From Dyella_B sp966430775 (GTDB lineage Bacteria; Pseudomonadota; Gammaproteobacteria; Xanthomonadales; Rhodanobacteraceae), in the NCBI GenBank assembly GCA_966430775.1, contig CBJMMB010000003.1:11475-75474 (forward strand): DNA of 64,000 nucleotides, in the 5' to 3' direction. A model generated the notes under the pieces. That model did no database searches. It saw only the letters and a program-made list of their open reading frames with translations, and had not been told where the DNA came from. Both the position numbers and the translations under genes were made by a program. Of this stretch, positions 55,577 through 64,000 are shown in pieces. The first letter of the stretch is position 1; every line of letters begins with the position of its first letter.

Positions 55577-57097
55577 ATGAGCAGCCATTTCCGTCCACCC
55601 AACCTGGTCCTCGCGACGATCGGCCTGTCGCTGGCCACGTTCATGCAGGTGCTGGACACCACCATCGCCAACGTGTCGCTGCCGACCATCGCCGGCAACC
55701 TCGGCGTGAGTTCGGACCAGAGCACCTGGGTGATCACGTCCTTCGCGGTGAGCAACGCCATCGCGCTGCCGCTCACCGGCTTTCTCACCCGCCGTGTCGG
55801 CGAGGTAAAGCTGTTCGTGTGGGCCACGCTGGCGTTCTCGATCGCGTCATTCCTGTGCGGCATCGCGCAGAGCATGGGCATGCTGATCGTGTTCCGCACC
55901 CTGCAAGGCGCGGTGGCCGGCCCGATGTATCCGGTGACTCAGGCCTTGCTGATCGGCATCTATCCACCCAACAAGCGGCCGATGGCGCTGGCGTTATTGG
56001 CGATGGTGACGGTGGTGGCGCCGATCGCCGGCCCCATTCTCGGCGGCTGGATCACCGACAACTATTCCTGGCCGTGGATCTTCTTCATCAACGTGCCGAT
56101 CGGCATCTTCGCCAGCATGGTGGTTGCCAACCAGATGCGCCTGCGCGAAGTGGTGACGTCGCGGCCGAAAGTGGACTACGTGGGCCTGATCACGCTGGTG
56201 ATTGGCGTCGGCGCGCTGCAAGTGGTGCTGGACAAGGGCAATGATGAAGACTGGTTCAATTCCAACTTCATCATCATCACCTCGATCATCTCGGTGATCG
56301 CCATCGCCGTCTTCCTGATTTGGGAATTGACCGACAAGGACCCGATCGTCGATCTCAAGCTGTTCCGCCATCGCAACTTCCGCATGGGCACGATCTCCCT
56401 GGTGCTGGCGTATGCAGCATTCTTCGCGATCAACTTGCTGATCCCGCAGTGGCTGCAGATCAATCTGGGCTACACCGCCACCTGGGCCGGCTTCGCCGCG
56501 GCGCCCTTGGGCATCCTGCCGGTGATCCTCACGCCCTTCGTAGGCCGCTACGCTTCGCGCTTTGATCTGCGCATGCTCACCGCGGCCTCGTTCGTCGTGA
56601 TGGGGGTGACCTGTTTCATACGCTCGGGCTTTTACATCGGCGTGGATTTCTACCACGTCGCGTTGGTGCAATTGGTGCAAGGTCTGGGCATAGCGCTGTT
56701 CTTCATGCCGGTCACCACCATCCTGCTGTCGGACCTCAAGCCAAACGAACTCGCCTCAGGCGGTGGCGTGGCCACCTTCCTGCGCACGATGGGCGCCAGC
56801 TTTGCTGCTTCGCTCACCAGCTTCATGTGGCAACGCCGCGCCGTGCTGCATCACTCGCAGCTCGCCGAACAGATAACTCCGTACAACCCGACCGCGCAGC
56901 AGGCGATCAGCCAGGGCGGCGATACACAGACAACGATCGGGATGTTGAACCAGACCATCACTGCGCAAGGCCTGCAGATTTCCTTCAACGAGATCTTCTA
57001 CGTGCTGGGCTGGATCTTTCTGTCGCTGATCGTGGTGATCTGGATGGCCAAGCCGCCGTTTGGCGCGAAGGCTGGAGCAAGTGGCGGCGGGCATTGA
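55577..57097 (+). CDS. emrB: EmrB-like multidrug transporter (MFS, DHA2 family)
   Basis: 506 residues with 14 predicted membrane segments. ATFMQVLDTTIANVSLPTIA in TM1 carries motif D1, and TRRVGEVKLFVWATLAFSIA, VFRTLQGAVAGPMYPVTQAL and PIAGPILGGWITDNYSWPWI (motif C) are characteristic of DHA2 proton antiporters. AGGTGA precedes the ATG. With the EmrA-like adaptor and the OMF it should expel lipophilic drugs across both membranes. It is the last gene of the MarR-controlled operon and ends before a bidirectional terminator. Confidence 0.95.
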   Translation: MSSHFRPPNLVLATIGLSLATFMQVLDTTIANVSLPTIAGNLGVSSDQSTWVITSFAVSNAIALPLTGFLTRRVGEVKLFVWATLAFSIASFLCGIAQSMGMLIVFRTLQGAVAGPMYPVTQALLIGIYPPNKRPMALALLAMVTVVAPIAGPILGGWITDNYSWPWIFFINVPIGIFASMVVANQMRLREVVTSRPKVDYVGLITLVIGVGALQVVLDKGNDEDWFNSNFIIITSIISVIAIAVFLIWELTDKDPIVDLKLFRHRNFRMGTISLVLAYAAFFAINLLIPQWLQINLGYTATWAGFAAAPLGILPVILTPFVGRYASRFDLRMLTAASFVVMGVTCFIRSGFYIGVDFYHVALVQLVQGLGIALFFMPVTTILLSDLKPNELASGGGVATFLRTMGASFAASLTSFMWQRRAVLHHSQLAEQITPYNPTAQQAISQGGDTQTTIGMLNQTITAQGLQISFNEIFYVLGWIFLSLIVVIWMAKPPFGAKAGASGGGH

Positions 57098-57158
57098 TAT
57101 TCACGCTTGCCAGAAACAGCTTCCTCGCCTACGTGGAGTAGAGGAGGGAGCAAAAACA

Positions 57159-57187
57159 AACGGCCCCTGCGAAAGGGCCGTTTTTTT
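57159..57187. terminator. Bidirectional rho-independent terminator
   Basis: An 8-bp perfect stem (AACGGCCC / GGGCCGTT) with an 8-nt loop, followed by a run of T on the plus strand and preceded by an A-rich tract, so it can serve both emrB (+) and the PagL-like gene (-). Confidence 0.9.
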
Positions 57188-57209
57188 ATGTATCGAAGGG
57201 CGCGTCAAC

Positions 57210-57731
57210 TCAGAACGCAAACCCCACCAGCGCGATCGTCTCGCCGCGATTGGGCTCATGGATGCCCGCGTTGGAAATGTGGCGAACACCGACCATCCAA
57301 TGATCGCCTTGATAACCCACCGTGGTCATGAATTCGTAAGCGCTGCTCAACGCCAGCGTGCGGCCGGTATGCACCGTCGGTTGCTCGCTGACGAAGAGCC
57401 GGCGATACCACGCGTTGGCGGGACCGTAATGGACGCGGATACCGGCGCCGACCAGGCCGATGTCGTCACGCGTGGTGTAACGGCCGTTGTCGAAACGCTT
57501 GAGGTCGCGGCCGCCGATCCAGCCGGCGGTAATTTCCGGTGCCCAGCTGAAATTGCTGCTGCCGAACTGATGTTCGTCGAAGATCACCTGGCCGAACGCG
57601 GCGGGTGCGCTGTAGCTGTCCATATAGCTGACGCCGCCTTGCAGTTCGAAGCGGGCCGCCATGGCGGGGAGGGCTGGTAAGGCAAACATCAGCACGGCGG
57701 TGAGGCCGCGTGTGAGGGGATGCATGCGCAT
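57210..57731 (-). CDS. PagL-like lipid A 3-O-deacylase
   Basis: 173 residues with a signal peptide ending LPALPAMAARF. The C-terminal motif GVRHISNAGIHEPNRGE carries the catalytic His141 and Ser143 pair and a candidate Glu154, as in PagL, and the protein ends in Phe (IALVGFAF), as expected for an outer-membrane barrel. PagL removes the 3-O acyl chain from lipid A in the outer leaflet, which alters immune recognition and permeability. It is transcribed toward emrB and shares its terminator. The 206-bp gap upstream holds no other gene that I can see. Confidence 0.85.
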   Translation of the reverse strand: MRMHPLTRGLTAVLMFALPALPAMAARFELQGGVSYMDSYSAPAAFGQVIFDEHQFGSSNFSWAPEITAGWIGGRDLKRFDNGRYTTRDDIGLVGAGIRVHYGPANAWYRRLFVSEQPTVHTGRTLALSSAYEFMTTVGYQGDHWMVGVRHISNAGIHEPNRGETIALVGFAF

Positions 57732-57937
57732 TGCGTGTACCTATGGGGGATAGGAATGTGGGTTTATGTACCCTCTAGTTTACAAATGAAAAAGTTCCCG
57801 TGCCAGCAAAGATCGTTGCATTTTCCGCAACTCACCGTTGCCCACAAGGATGTGCATGCAAACGACAGCGTCGCGTAAGCGAACGCGCAGCCTGAGGCAA
57901 CCTTGTTTTATCCCCCGTATGCGCGTGGTGACGAGCG

Positions 57938-58864
57938 CTATTTCCGTTCCGCTTTCAATGCCTTGGAGGCAAGGCATTGGGCGATGTCGAGGAACGCATG
58001 CACCATCGGATCGTTCGCATCGTCGCGATAGATCGCCCACACCGCGGTGGCCGCTTCCATGTTCTTCACCGGCCGGTAGACCACGTTCTCCACCATCATC
58101 CGCTGCACCGAGCCGGGCAGCACGGCCACGCCGAAACCGCCGGAAATCAAACCGATGATGGTCGGCAACTCACGTACTTCATACAGGATGCGCGGGCTGA
58201 AGCCGGCGCGCGTGCACAGCGCGATCACCTCGTCGTACAGGCGTATCCCTAAGTGGCGCTGATAGAAGATGAAATCCTCGTTCGCCAGTTCAGCGATGTC
58301 GACCGGGCCTTCCTTCGCGGCCAGCGGATTGCTGGCGTGCATCACCACGGTGAGCGAATCCTTGAACAGCTCCATCGCCTTGATGCCATGCGGCAGTGCT
58401 TCGGGACGAATCACGCCGACGTCGATCAAGCCTTGTTCCAGCGCCTCGATCTGCTGCACCGTGGCCATCTCGTGAATCAGCAGGCGTACGTCGGGCAGGC
58501 GTTCGCGAAACCTTGCGAGCACGCGCGGCACCACCACCGTGAAAGGGCCGGACGACATCAGGCCCAGATGCAATTCGCCCAATTCTCCACGCTGCGAGCG
58601 CGCCACCGATTCGGCCGCGCGTTCGGTCTGGGTGAGGATGGCGCGCGCACGCGGCAGCAAGGCGCTGCCGGCGCCGCTCAATACGATGCCGCGGCCTTTG
58701 CGCTCGAACAGTTTCGCGCCAAGGCGCGTCTCCAGCGCATGAATCTGCTGGCTGAGCGGCGGCTGCGATATGCCTAATCGTTCGGCCGCGCGCCCGAAGT
58801 GCAGTTCGTCGGCCACGGTGACGAAATACTTCAGATGGCGCAGCTCCAGATAATCATTCGTCAT
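57938..58864 (-). CDS. LysR-family regulator, divergent from RND operon
   Basis: About 308 residues from the ATG at 58864; a TTG three codons upstream is possible. The DNA-binding domain is LRHLKYFVTVADELHFGRAA followed by ERLGISQPPLSQQIHALETR. The effector domain starts GELHLGLMSSGPFTVVVPRV. The H-F-G-R-A-A / S-Q-P-P-L-S-Q-Q-I pattern places it near the BenM/CatM and Cbl-like LysR groups that sense aromatic compounds (inference from motif only). It is divergent from the RND permease gene across 188 bp and is the probable regulator of that operon. Confidence 0.93.
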   Translation of the reverse strand: MTNDYLELRHLKYFVTVADELHFGRAAERLGISQPPLSQQIHALETRLGAKLFERKGRGIVLSGAGSALLPRARAILTQTERAAESVARSQRGELGELHLGLMSSGPFTVVVPRVLARFRERLPDVRLLIHEMATVQQIEALEQGLIDVGVIRPEALPHGIKAMELFKDSLTVVMHASNPLAAKEGPVDIAELANEDFIFYQRHLGIRLYDEVIALCTRAGFSPRILYEVRELPTIIGLISGGFGVAVLPGSVQRMMVENVVYRPVKNMEAATAVWAIYRDDANDPMVHAFLDIAQCLASKALKAERK

Positions 58865-59052
58865 GCGTATCAAGCCATTCGCGACACTGTATCGATCTTA
58901 GCAAGCTCTGCAACTAACGTTCACACCGGCAGCCTTCTCCCCAAAGGCATGCCGCACGCCATCGCGGCGTCGCCTCAGGTTCCTCGCCTTCGTTCCGGCG
59001 CAAAGCCGAAACGGAGGCGAGGACATATCAGCACGTTTCTGGAGCCATCCAC

Positions 59053-62000
59053 ATGCTGAGGATCGTACGGCTTGCGCTGGAGCGGCCTTATACCTTCGTC
59101 GTTCTTGCGTTGCTGATCCTGATCGTCGGACCGTTGGCGGCCTTGCGCACGCCGACGGATATTTTTCCGGACATCAAGATTCCGGTGATCGCGGTGGTGT
59201 GGACCTATACCGGCCTGCCGCCGGACCAGATGGCCGGGCGCATCGCCTCGCCGTTCGAACGCGTGCTCACCACCACGGTGAACGACGTCGAGCACATCGA
59301 GGCGAAGTCGATCGCCGGCTACGGCATCATCAAGATCTTCTTCCAGCCCAGCGTGAACATCGCCACCGCCAACGCGCAGGTGGCGGCGGTGTCGCAGACC
59401 ATGCTCAAGCAGTTGCCGCCGGGCATCACGCCGCCACTGATCCTCAACTACAACGCTTCCACCGTGCCGATCCTGCAGCTGGCGCTATCGGGCAAGGGCC
59501 TGAGCGAGCAGAACCTGGGCGATCTCGGCCAGAACATCCTGCGTCCGCAACTGGTGTCGGTGCCCGGTGCGGCGATTCCTTATCCCTATGGCGGCAAGAC
59601 GCGCCAGGTGCAGATCGACGTCGATTCCGCCGCGCTGCAGGCGCGCGGCCTTTCCGCGCAGGACGTGGCCAATGCGCTGGCGGCGCAGAACCTGATCATT
59701 CCGGTCGGCACGCAGAAGATCGGCAAGTTCGAGTACACGCTCAACCTCAACAACGCGCCGTCCGACATCAACGAGCTGGGCAATCTGCCGATCAAGCAGG
59801 TCAACGGCACCACCATCTATATCCGCGACGTGGCCCACGTGCGCGATGGTTCGCCGCCGCAGACCAACATCGTGCACGTGGACGGCAATCGCTCGGTACT
59901 GCTCAGCGTGCTCAAGAACGGTTCGGCCTCCACGCTGGCGATCGTCGCCGGCATCAAGCAGCGCCTGGCCGACAGCAAGGGCCTGTTGCCGGATGAATTG
60001 AAAGTGGCGCCGATTGGTGACCAGTCCTTGTTCGTGCGCGCGGCGATCAACGGCGTGGCGCGCGAAGGCGTAATCGCAGCTGCGCTCACCAGCCTGATGA
60101 TCCTGCTGTTCCTCGGCAGCTGGCGTTCCACCGTGATCATCGCGGTGTCGATTCCGCTGGCGATTCTCGGCGCGATCGCGCTGCTTTCCGCCTTTGGCGA
60201 AACGCTCAACATCATGACCCTGGGCGGACTGGCGCTGGCGGTGGGCATCCTGGTGGACGATGCGACGGTGACCATCGAGAACATCAACTGGCACCTGGAA
60301 CACGGCAAGGATGTGGAGACGGCGATCATCGATGGCGCCAAGCAGATCGTGACGCCGGCGTTCGTGTCGTTGTTGTGCATCTGCATCGTGTTCGTGCCGA
60401 TGTTCTTCCTCGACGGCGTGGCGCGTTTTTTGTTCGTGCCGATGGCCGAGGCGGTGATCTTTGCGATGGTGTGCTCGTTCATCCTCTCGCGCACGCTGGT
60501 GCCGACGATGGCGAAGTTCCTGCTGAAACCGCATGCGCCGCACGTTGACGAACAGGGCGCGCACGTTGCGCAACCGGTGTCGGGCAATCCGCTGGTGCGT
60601 TTCCAGCGTGCGTTCGAGGCGCGCTTCGAGCGCATTCGCGGCGTCTACCACGGCATGCTGGAGCTGGCGCTGGCGCATCGGCGGCCGTTCGTGCTGGGCT
60701 TTCTCGCCTTCGTGCTGGTGTCGTTCCTGCTGGTGCCGTTCCTGGGACGCAACTTCTTTCCCGACGTGGATGGCGGCCAGATCCTGATGCACGTGCGCGC
60801 GCAGGTTGGCACGCGCGTGGAAGAAACCTCGATCCTGTTCAACCAGATCGAGCGCAGCATCCGCAACGTGATTCCGCCCGACGAGCTGGGCACGGTGGTG
60901 GACAACATCGGCGTATCCGGCAGCGGCATCAACACCACCTACAACAACACCGGCCTGGTCGGCGAGCAGGATGGCGACATCCAGATCGCGCTCAACGAAG
61001 GCCATCGTCCCACCGCCGAATACGTGCGCACGCTGCGCGAGCAGTTGCCGCATCGGTATCCCGGCGTGACGTTCTCGTTTCCGCCGGCGGATATCGTCAG
61101 CCAGATCCTGAACTTCGGCTCACCCGCACCGATCGACCTGCAGATACGCGGACCGAAACTCGCCGCCAACTTCGCGTATGCGAACGCCTTGCTCGGCCAG
61201 ATCAAACGCATTCCCGGCGTGGTCGATGCGCGCATCCAGGAATCGCAAGCCAATCCCGGCTTCGACATCGACGTGGATCGCACGCAGGCGCAGTTGCTGG
61301 GCATCACCGAGCGCGACGTCACCAACAGCCTGGTGGTGAACCTGGCCGGTTCCAGCCAGGTGGCGCCGACGTTCTGGTTGAATCCGGCCAATGGCGTGTC
61401 GTACCCGATCGTGATGCAGACGCCGCAATACGCGCTCGACAGCCTGGCGCAATTGCGCAACCTGCCGGTCAACGGCAGCAACGGGCAGGCGCAGGTGCTG
61501 GGCGGCCTGGTCGCGCTCAAGCGCAACGCCAGCAATGCGGTGGTGGATCAATATGACATCCAGTCGGTGGTGCAGATCTACGCCGCCACGCAAGGGCGCG
61601 ATCTCGGTGCGGTGGCGGCCGATGTGCAGAAGCTGATCGACAGCAGCGCCAGCCAGCAGCCCAAGGGTTCGCACGTGGTGCTACTGGGGCAGGTGCAGAC
61701 GATGAACAGCGCGTTCTCCGGCCTGTTGTTTGGCCTGCTTGGCGCGGTGGTGCTGATTTATCTCTTGATCGTGGTGAACTTCCAGTCGTGGAGCGATCCG
61801 TTCGTGATCATCACCGCGCTGCCCGCGGCATTGGCCGGCATCGTGTGGATCTTGTTCGCCACGCACACGCCGCTGTCGGTGCCGGCCTTGACCGGCGCGA
61901 TCATGTGCATGGGCGTGGCCACCGCCAACTCGATCCTGGTGGTGAGCTTCTGCCGCGAGCGGCTGGCCGAACACGGCAACGCCGCGGTCGCCGCACTCGA

Positions 62001-62250
62001 AGCCGGCTTTACGCGTTTCCGTCCCGTCTGCATGACCGCACTGGCGATGATCATCGGCATGGCGCCGATGGCGCTGGGCCTGGGCGAGGGCGGCGAGCAG
62101 AACGCACCGCTCGGCCGCGCGGTGATCGGCGGCCTGATTTTCGCCACCTGCGCGACGCTGCTGTTCGTGCCAGTGGTGTTCAGCATCATCCATGCGCGGC
62201 ATGCCGCCAAACACGCGGACGCTTCCGGAGAAACCAGCTATGTCGTCTGA
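59053..62250 (+). CDS. RND efflux permease, first gene of a tripartite operon
   Basis: 1065 residues. The start (MLRIVRLALERPYTFVVLAL) and porter domains are those of an HAE1-like permease. TM4 has LVDDATVTIENINWHLEHG with the paired Asp. TM10, where AcrB-type pumps carry the essential Lys, instead reads GAIMCMGVATANSILVVSF without Lys, so proton relay must differ from AcrB. The large periplasmic loops are intact (GVSGSGINTTYNNTGLVGEQ, ADIVSQILNFGSPAPIDLQI). The adaptor gene overlaps its end by 11 bp and an OMF gene follows, so it forms a full tripartite pump, probably controlled by the divergent LysR. Confidence 0.94.
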   Translation: MLRIVRLALERPYTFVVLALLILIVGPLAALRTPTDIFPDIKIPVIAVVWTYTGLPPDQMAGRIASPFERVLTTTVNDVEHIEAKSIAGYGIIKIFFQPSVNIATANAQVAAVSQTMLKQLPPGITPPLILNYNASTVPILQLALSGKGLSEQNLGDLGQNILRPQLVSVPGAAIPYPYGGKTRQVQIDVDSAALQARGLSAQDVANALAAQNLIIPVGTQKIGKFEYTLNLNNAPSDINELGNLPIKQVNGTTIYIRDVAHVRDGSPPQTNIVHVDGNRSVLLSVLKNGSASTLAIVAGIKQRLADSKGLLPDELKVAPIGDQSLFVRAAINGVAREGVIAAALTSLMILLFLGSWRSTVIIAVSIPLAILGAIALLSAFGETLNIMTLGGLALAVGILVDDATVTIENINWHLEHGKDVETAIIDGAKQIVTPAFVSLLCICIVFVPMFFLDGVARFLFVPMAEAVIFAMVCSFILSRTLVPTMAKFLLKPHAPHVDEQGAHVAQPVSGNPLVRFQRAFEARFERIRGVYHGMLELALAHRRPFVLGFLAFVLVSFLLVPFLGRNFFPDVDGGQILMHVRAQVGTRVEETSILFNQIERSIRNVIPPDELGTVVDNIGVSGSGINTTYNNTGLVGEQDGDIQIALNEGHRPTAEYVRTLREQLPHRYPGVTFSFPPADIVSQILNFGSPAPIDLQIRGPKLAANFAYANALLGQIKRIPGVVDARIQESQANPGFDIDVDRTQAQLLGITERDVTNSLVVNLAGSSQVAPTFWLNPANGVSYPIVMQTPQYALDSLAQLRNLPVNGSNGQAQVLGGLVALKRNASNAVVDQYDIQSVVQIYAATQGRDLGAVAADVQKLIDSSASQQPKGSHVVLLGQVQTMNSAFSGLLFGLLGAVVLIYLLIVVNFQSWSDPFVIITALPAALAGIVWILFATHTPLSVPALTGAIMCMGVATANSILVVSFCRERLAEHGNAAVAALEAGFTRFRPVCMTALAMIIGMAPMALGLGEGGEQNAPLGRAVIGGLIFATCATLLFVPVVFSIIHARHAAKHADASGETSYVV

Positions 62251-63430
62251 CGCCACCATGCATTCATCGCAAGCATTGTCCAAGCGCGGTTTGCGCCTTA
62301 CCGGCATCGTCGTCGCCGTCGTGCTGGCCGCGGTCGTGGTCATGGGCCTGGTCACGCGCGCCACCCAGGCCAACAGTCTGAAAAGCTGGACGCAGGAGCA
62401 GGCGGTGCCGACGGTCAGCATCATTGCGCCGGAGCCGGGCAAGGCCGGACCGGTGCTGGATCTGCCCGGCCAGCTGCAGGCGTATACGCGCGCACCGATC
62501 TACGCGCAGGTCAGCGGTTATCTCAAGGAATGGAAAACCGATATCGGCACGCCGGTGAAAGCCGGCCAGCTGTTGGGTGAAATCTCCACGCCGGAACTCG
62601 ATCAACAGCTGCAGCAGGCGCGCGCGGACCTGGCCAGCACCAAGGCGAATGCGGATCTCGCCGGCGTCACCGCCAAGCGCTGGCAGGCGATGCTCGGCAG
62701 CGATTCGGTTGCGCAGCAGGACGTCGACCAGCGCACCGCCGACTACACCGCCAAGCTGGCGCAGATGAAGGCGGCGCAGGCGAACGTCGATCGCCTGCAG
62801 GCGGCCAAGGCGTTCGCGCGCATCGTGGCGCCGTTCGACGGCGTGGTGACCGCGCGCGATACCGACGTGGGTGCCTTGATCAACGCAGGCGGCGGCACCG
62901 GTCCTGAGTTGTTCGTGGTATCGGACATCCACAAGCTGCGCGTGTACGTGCAGGTGCCACAGCGTTACGGGCCGTCGATCCGCCCTGGCAGCGCCGCGGT
63001 GCTGACGGTGCCGGAATACCCGGGGCGCCAATTCCACGCGCAGGTGGTGGCGACCTCCAACGCGGTCAACACGACCTCCGGCACGACGCTGGTGCAGCTG
63101 CAGGTCGACAACACCAACAATCAGCTGATGCCTGGCGCCTTCGCCCACGTGCGTTTCAACTTGCCGCTGGATAGTACGGCGCTGCGCGTGCCGGCGAGCA
63201 CGCTGATCTTCGACAACGCCGGCTTGCGCGTGGCCACGGTGGGCGAGGGCGACAAGGTCGCGTTCAAGAAGGTCAGCATTCTTTTCGATTACGGCAAGAC
63301 GGTCGAGATCGGCGCCGGCCTGAGTGCGGCCGATCGCGTGATCGACAGCCCGCCTGACGGCATCAAGGACGGTGATGCCGTAAAGATCGCCACCGACGAC
63401 GCAGCGGCCAAGCCCCATGAAAAAGCGTGA
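62240..63430 (+). CDS. RND periplasmic adaptor (membrane fusion protein)
   Basis: About 396 residues from the ATG at 62240 (GGAG 10 nt upstream), overlapping the permease stop, so translation is coupled. N-terminal membrane anchor LTGIVVAVVLAAVVVMGLV, then LDLPGQLQAYTRAPIYAQVS and GYLKEWKTDIGTPVKAGQLL of the lipoyl domain, a helical hairpin (LDQQLQQARADLASTKANAD), and FARIVAPFDGVVTARDTDVG closing it. No lipobox Cys is seen, so it is anchored by the helix. It links the permease to the OMF encoded next. Confidence 0.94.
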   Translation: MSSDATMHSSQALSKRGLRLTGIVVAVVLAAVVVMGLVTRATQANSLKSWTQEQAVPTVSIIAPEPGKAGPVLDLPGQLQAYTRAPIYAQVSGYLKEWKTDIGTPVKAGQLLGEISTPELDQQLQQARADLASTKANADLAGVTAKRWQAMLGSDSVAQQDVDQRTADYTAKLAQMKAAQANVDRLQAAKAFARIVAPFDGVVTARDTDVGALINAGGGTGPELFVVSDIHKLRVYVQVPQRYGPSIRPGSAAVLTVPEYPGRQFHAQVVATSNAVNTTSGTTLVQLQVDNTNNQLMPGAFAHVRFNLPLDSTALRVPASTLIFDNAGLRVATVGEGDKVAFKKVSILFDYGKTVEIGAGLSAADRVIDSPPDGIKDGDAVKIATDDAAAKPHEKA

Positions 63431-64000
63431 GTCGCTGTTTCCCTTCACATTGGTGCTGGCGCTGAGCGGCTGTTCGTTGGCGCCTGCCTATCAACCGCCC
63501 GCGACACCAGCGCCGCAGACGTATCGCGACCTCGGCCCATGGGTGGCCGCGCAACCGTCCGACCAGGCGCCGCGCGACCACTGGTGGCAGCTTTATTCGG
63601 ATAGCGACCTGGATGCGCTGCAGGCGAAACTGCTCGCCAACAATGCCGATCTTGCCGCGGCCTTGGCGCATTACCAGCAAGCGCAGGCGTACGCGATGCA
63701 GGCGCGCTCGGGATTGTTTCCGCAGCTCGGGCTGGGTGCGACGGGTGTGCGCGAGCGCCAGTCCGATCACGCGCCACCGATGCGCAATCCGAACGCGCCG
63801 GCCGACTACAACGTCTACACCGCCGGCGCGCAGGCCAGTTACGAAGTCGACCTGTGGGGCCGCGTGCGCAACACGGTCGAAGCTGGCCGCGACAATGCGC
63901 TGGCCGCGGCGGCGGACCTGGCGTCCGCACAACTGAGCCTGCAGACGCAACTGGCCGACAACTACATGCAGCTGCGCGGGCTGGATCAGCAGATCGAACT
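63417..64000 (+). CDS. Outer-membrane factor lipoprotein, 3' end outside window
   Basis: The ATG at 63417 overlaps the adaptor stop by 14 bp. The first 194 residues are present: a lipoprotein signal with lipobox LSGC (TLVLALSGC), DHWWQLYSDSDLDALQAKLL at the mature start, and the barrel signature ASYEVDLWGRVRNTVEAGRD. It is a NodT-type outer-membrane efflux lipoprotein and completes the permease-adaptor-OMF operon. The gene is cut by the window's end. Confidence 0.92.
   Translation, partial: MKKRESLFPFTLVLALSGCSLAPAYQPPATPAPQTYRDLGPWVAAQPSDQAPRDHWWQLYSDSDLDALQAKLLANNADLAAALAHYQQAQAYAMQARSGLFPQLGLGATGVRERQSDHAPPMRNPNAPADYNVYTAGAQASYEVDLWGRVRNTVEAGRDNALAAAADLASAQLSLQTQLADNYMQLRGLDQQIE

Overview
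The window is 64 kb of GC-rich DNA from a Gram-negative bacterium with an outer membrane. TonB-dependent transport, two-partner secretion with an ESPR-type signal peptide, RND and MFS efflux with outer-membrane factors, a PagL-like lipid A deacylase, an Entner-Doudoroff operon and a perfect CRP/Clp-type site all point to Gammaproteobacteria. The overall gene style suggests Xanthomonadales (Lysobacterales), probably Rhodanobacteraceae (Dyella/Luteibacter/Frateuria-like). That placement is inference. No rRNA, tRNA, CRISPR array, complete insertion sequence or prophage was recognised.

Layout: 1-2.5 kb, the 3' end of a classical autotransporter. 2.5-12.6 kb, small enzymes and exported proteins: a GNAT, a LysR divergent from a lipocalin-like protein, a Tat-exported multicopper oxidase, a secreted phosphoesterase, a DUF3617 protein, a secreted protein with one CxxCH heme site, and a GNAT / DUF6916-like / tail-collar module. 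12.6-22.5 kb, a two-partner secretion operon (a 2325-aa TpsA adhesin built from GLUG and YDG/MBG repeats, its TpsB pore, and a sulfotransferase), preceded by a CRP/Clp-type palindrome. 22.5-29.6 kb, two tandem RND permeases without an adaptor and a decayed fragment of a third. 29.9-32.3 kb, a BtuB-type receptor with a cobalamin riboswitch that carries an inserted inverted-repeat element. 32.5-38.6 kb, a GntR/HutC regulator divergent from zwf-pgl-edd-eda. 38.6-45.3 kb, mixed housekeeping genes: GNAT, rhodanese divergent from ftrA, S10 peptidase, RibD-like reductase, SnoaL-like, RDD, VOC, UPF0158 and a frameshifted small membrane protein. 45.4-50.0 kb, a large Lhr-type helicase interrupted in frame by palindromic repeats. 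50.1-57.2 kb, an AraC/quinone-reductase pair and a MarR-controlled OMF-EmrA-EmrB efflux operon. 57.2-64 kb, a PagL-like protein and a LysR divergent from an RND permease-adaptor-OMF operon that runs off the window.

The striking theme is palindromic small repeats. Four families recur: GTAGGTTGGG arms, GTCATTCCGGCG arms, CCCTCTCCCC arms, and a GGAGCCTGTCTGG-ended element. They sit in intergenic spaces, in a riboswitch, at a gene's stop codon, and three times inside the lhr reading frame. The other candidate for new biology is the coupling of a sulfotransferase to the two-partner secretion adhesin.
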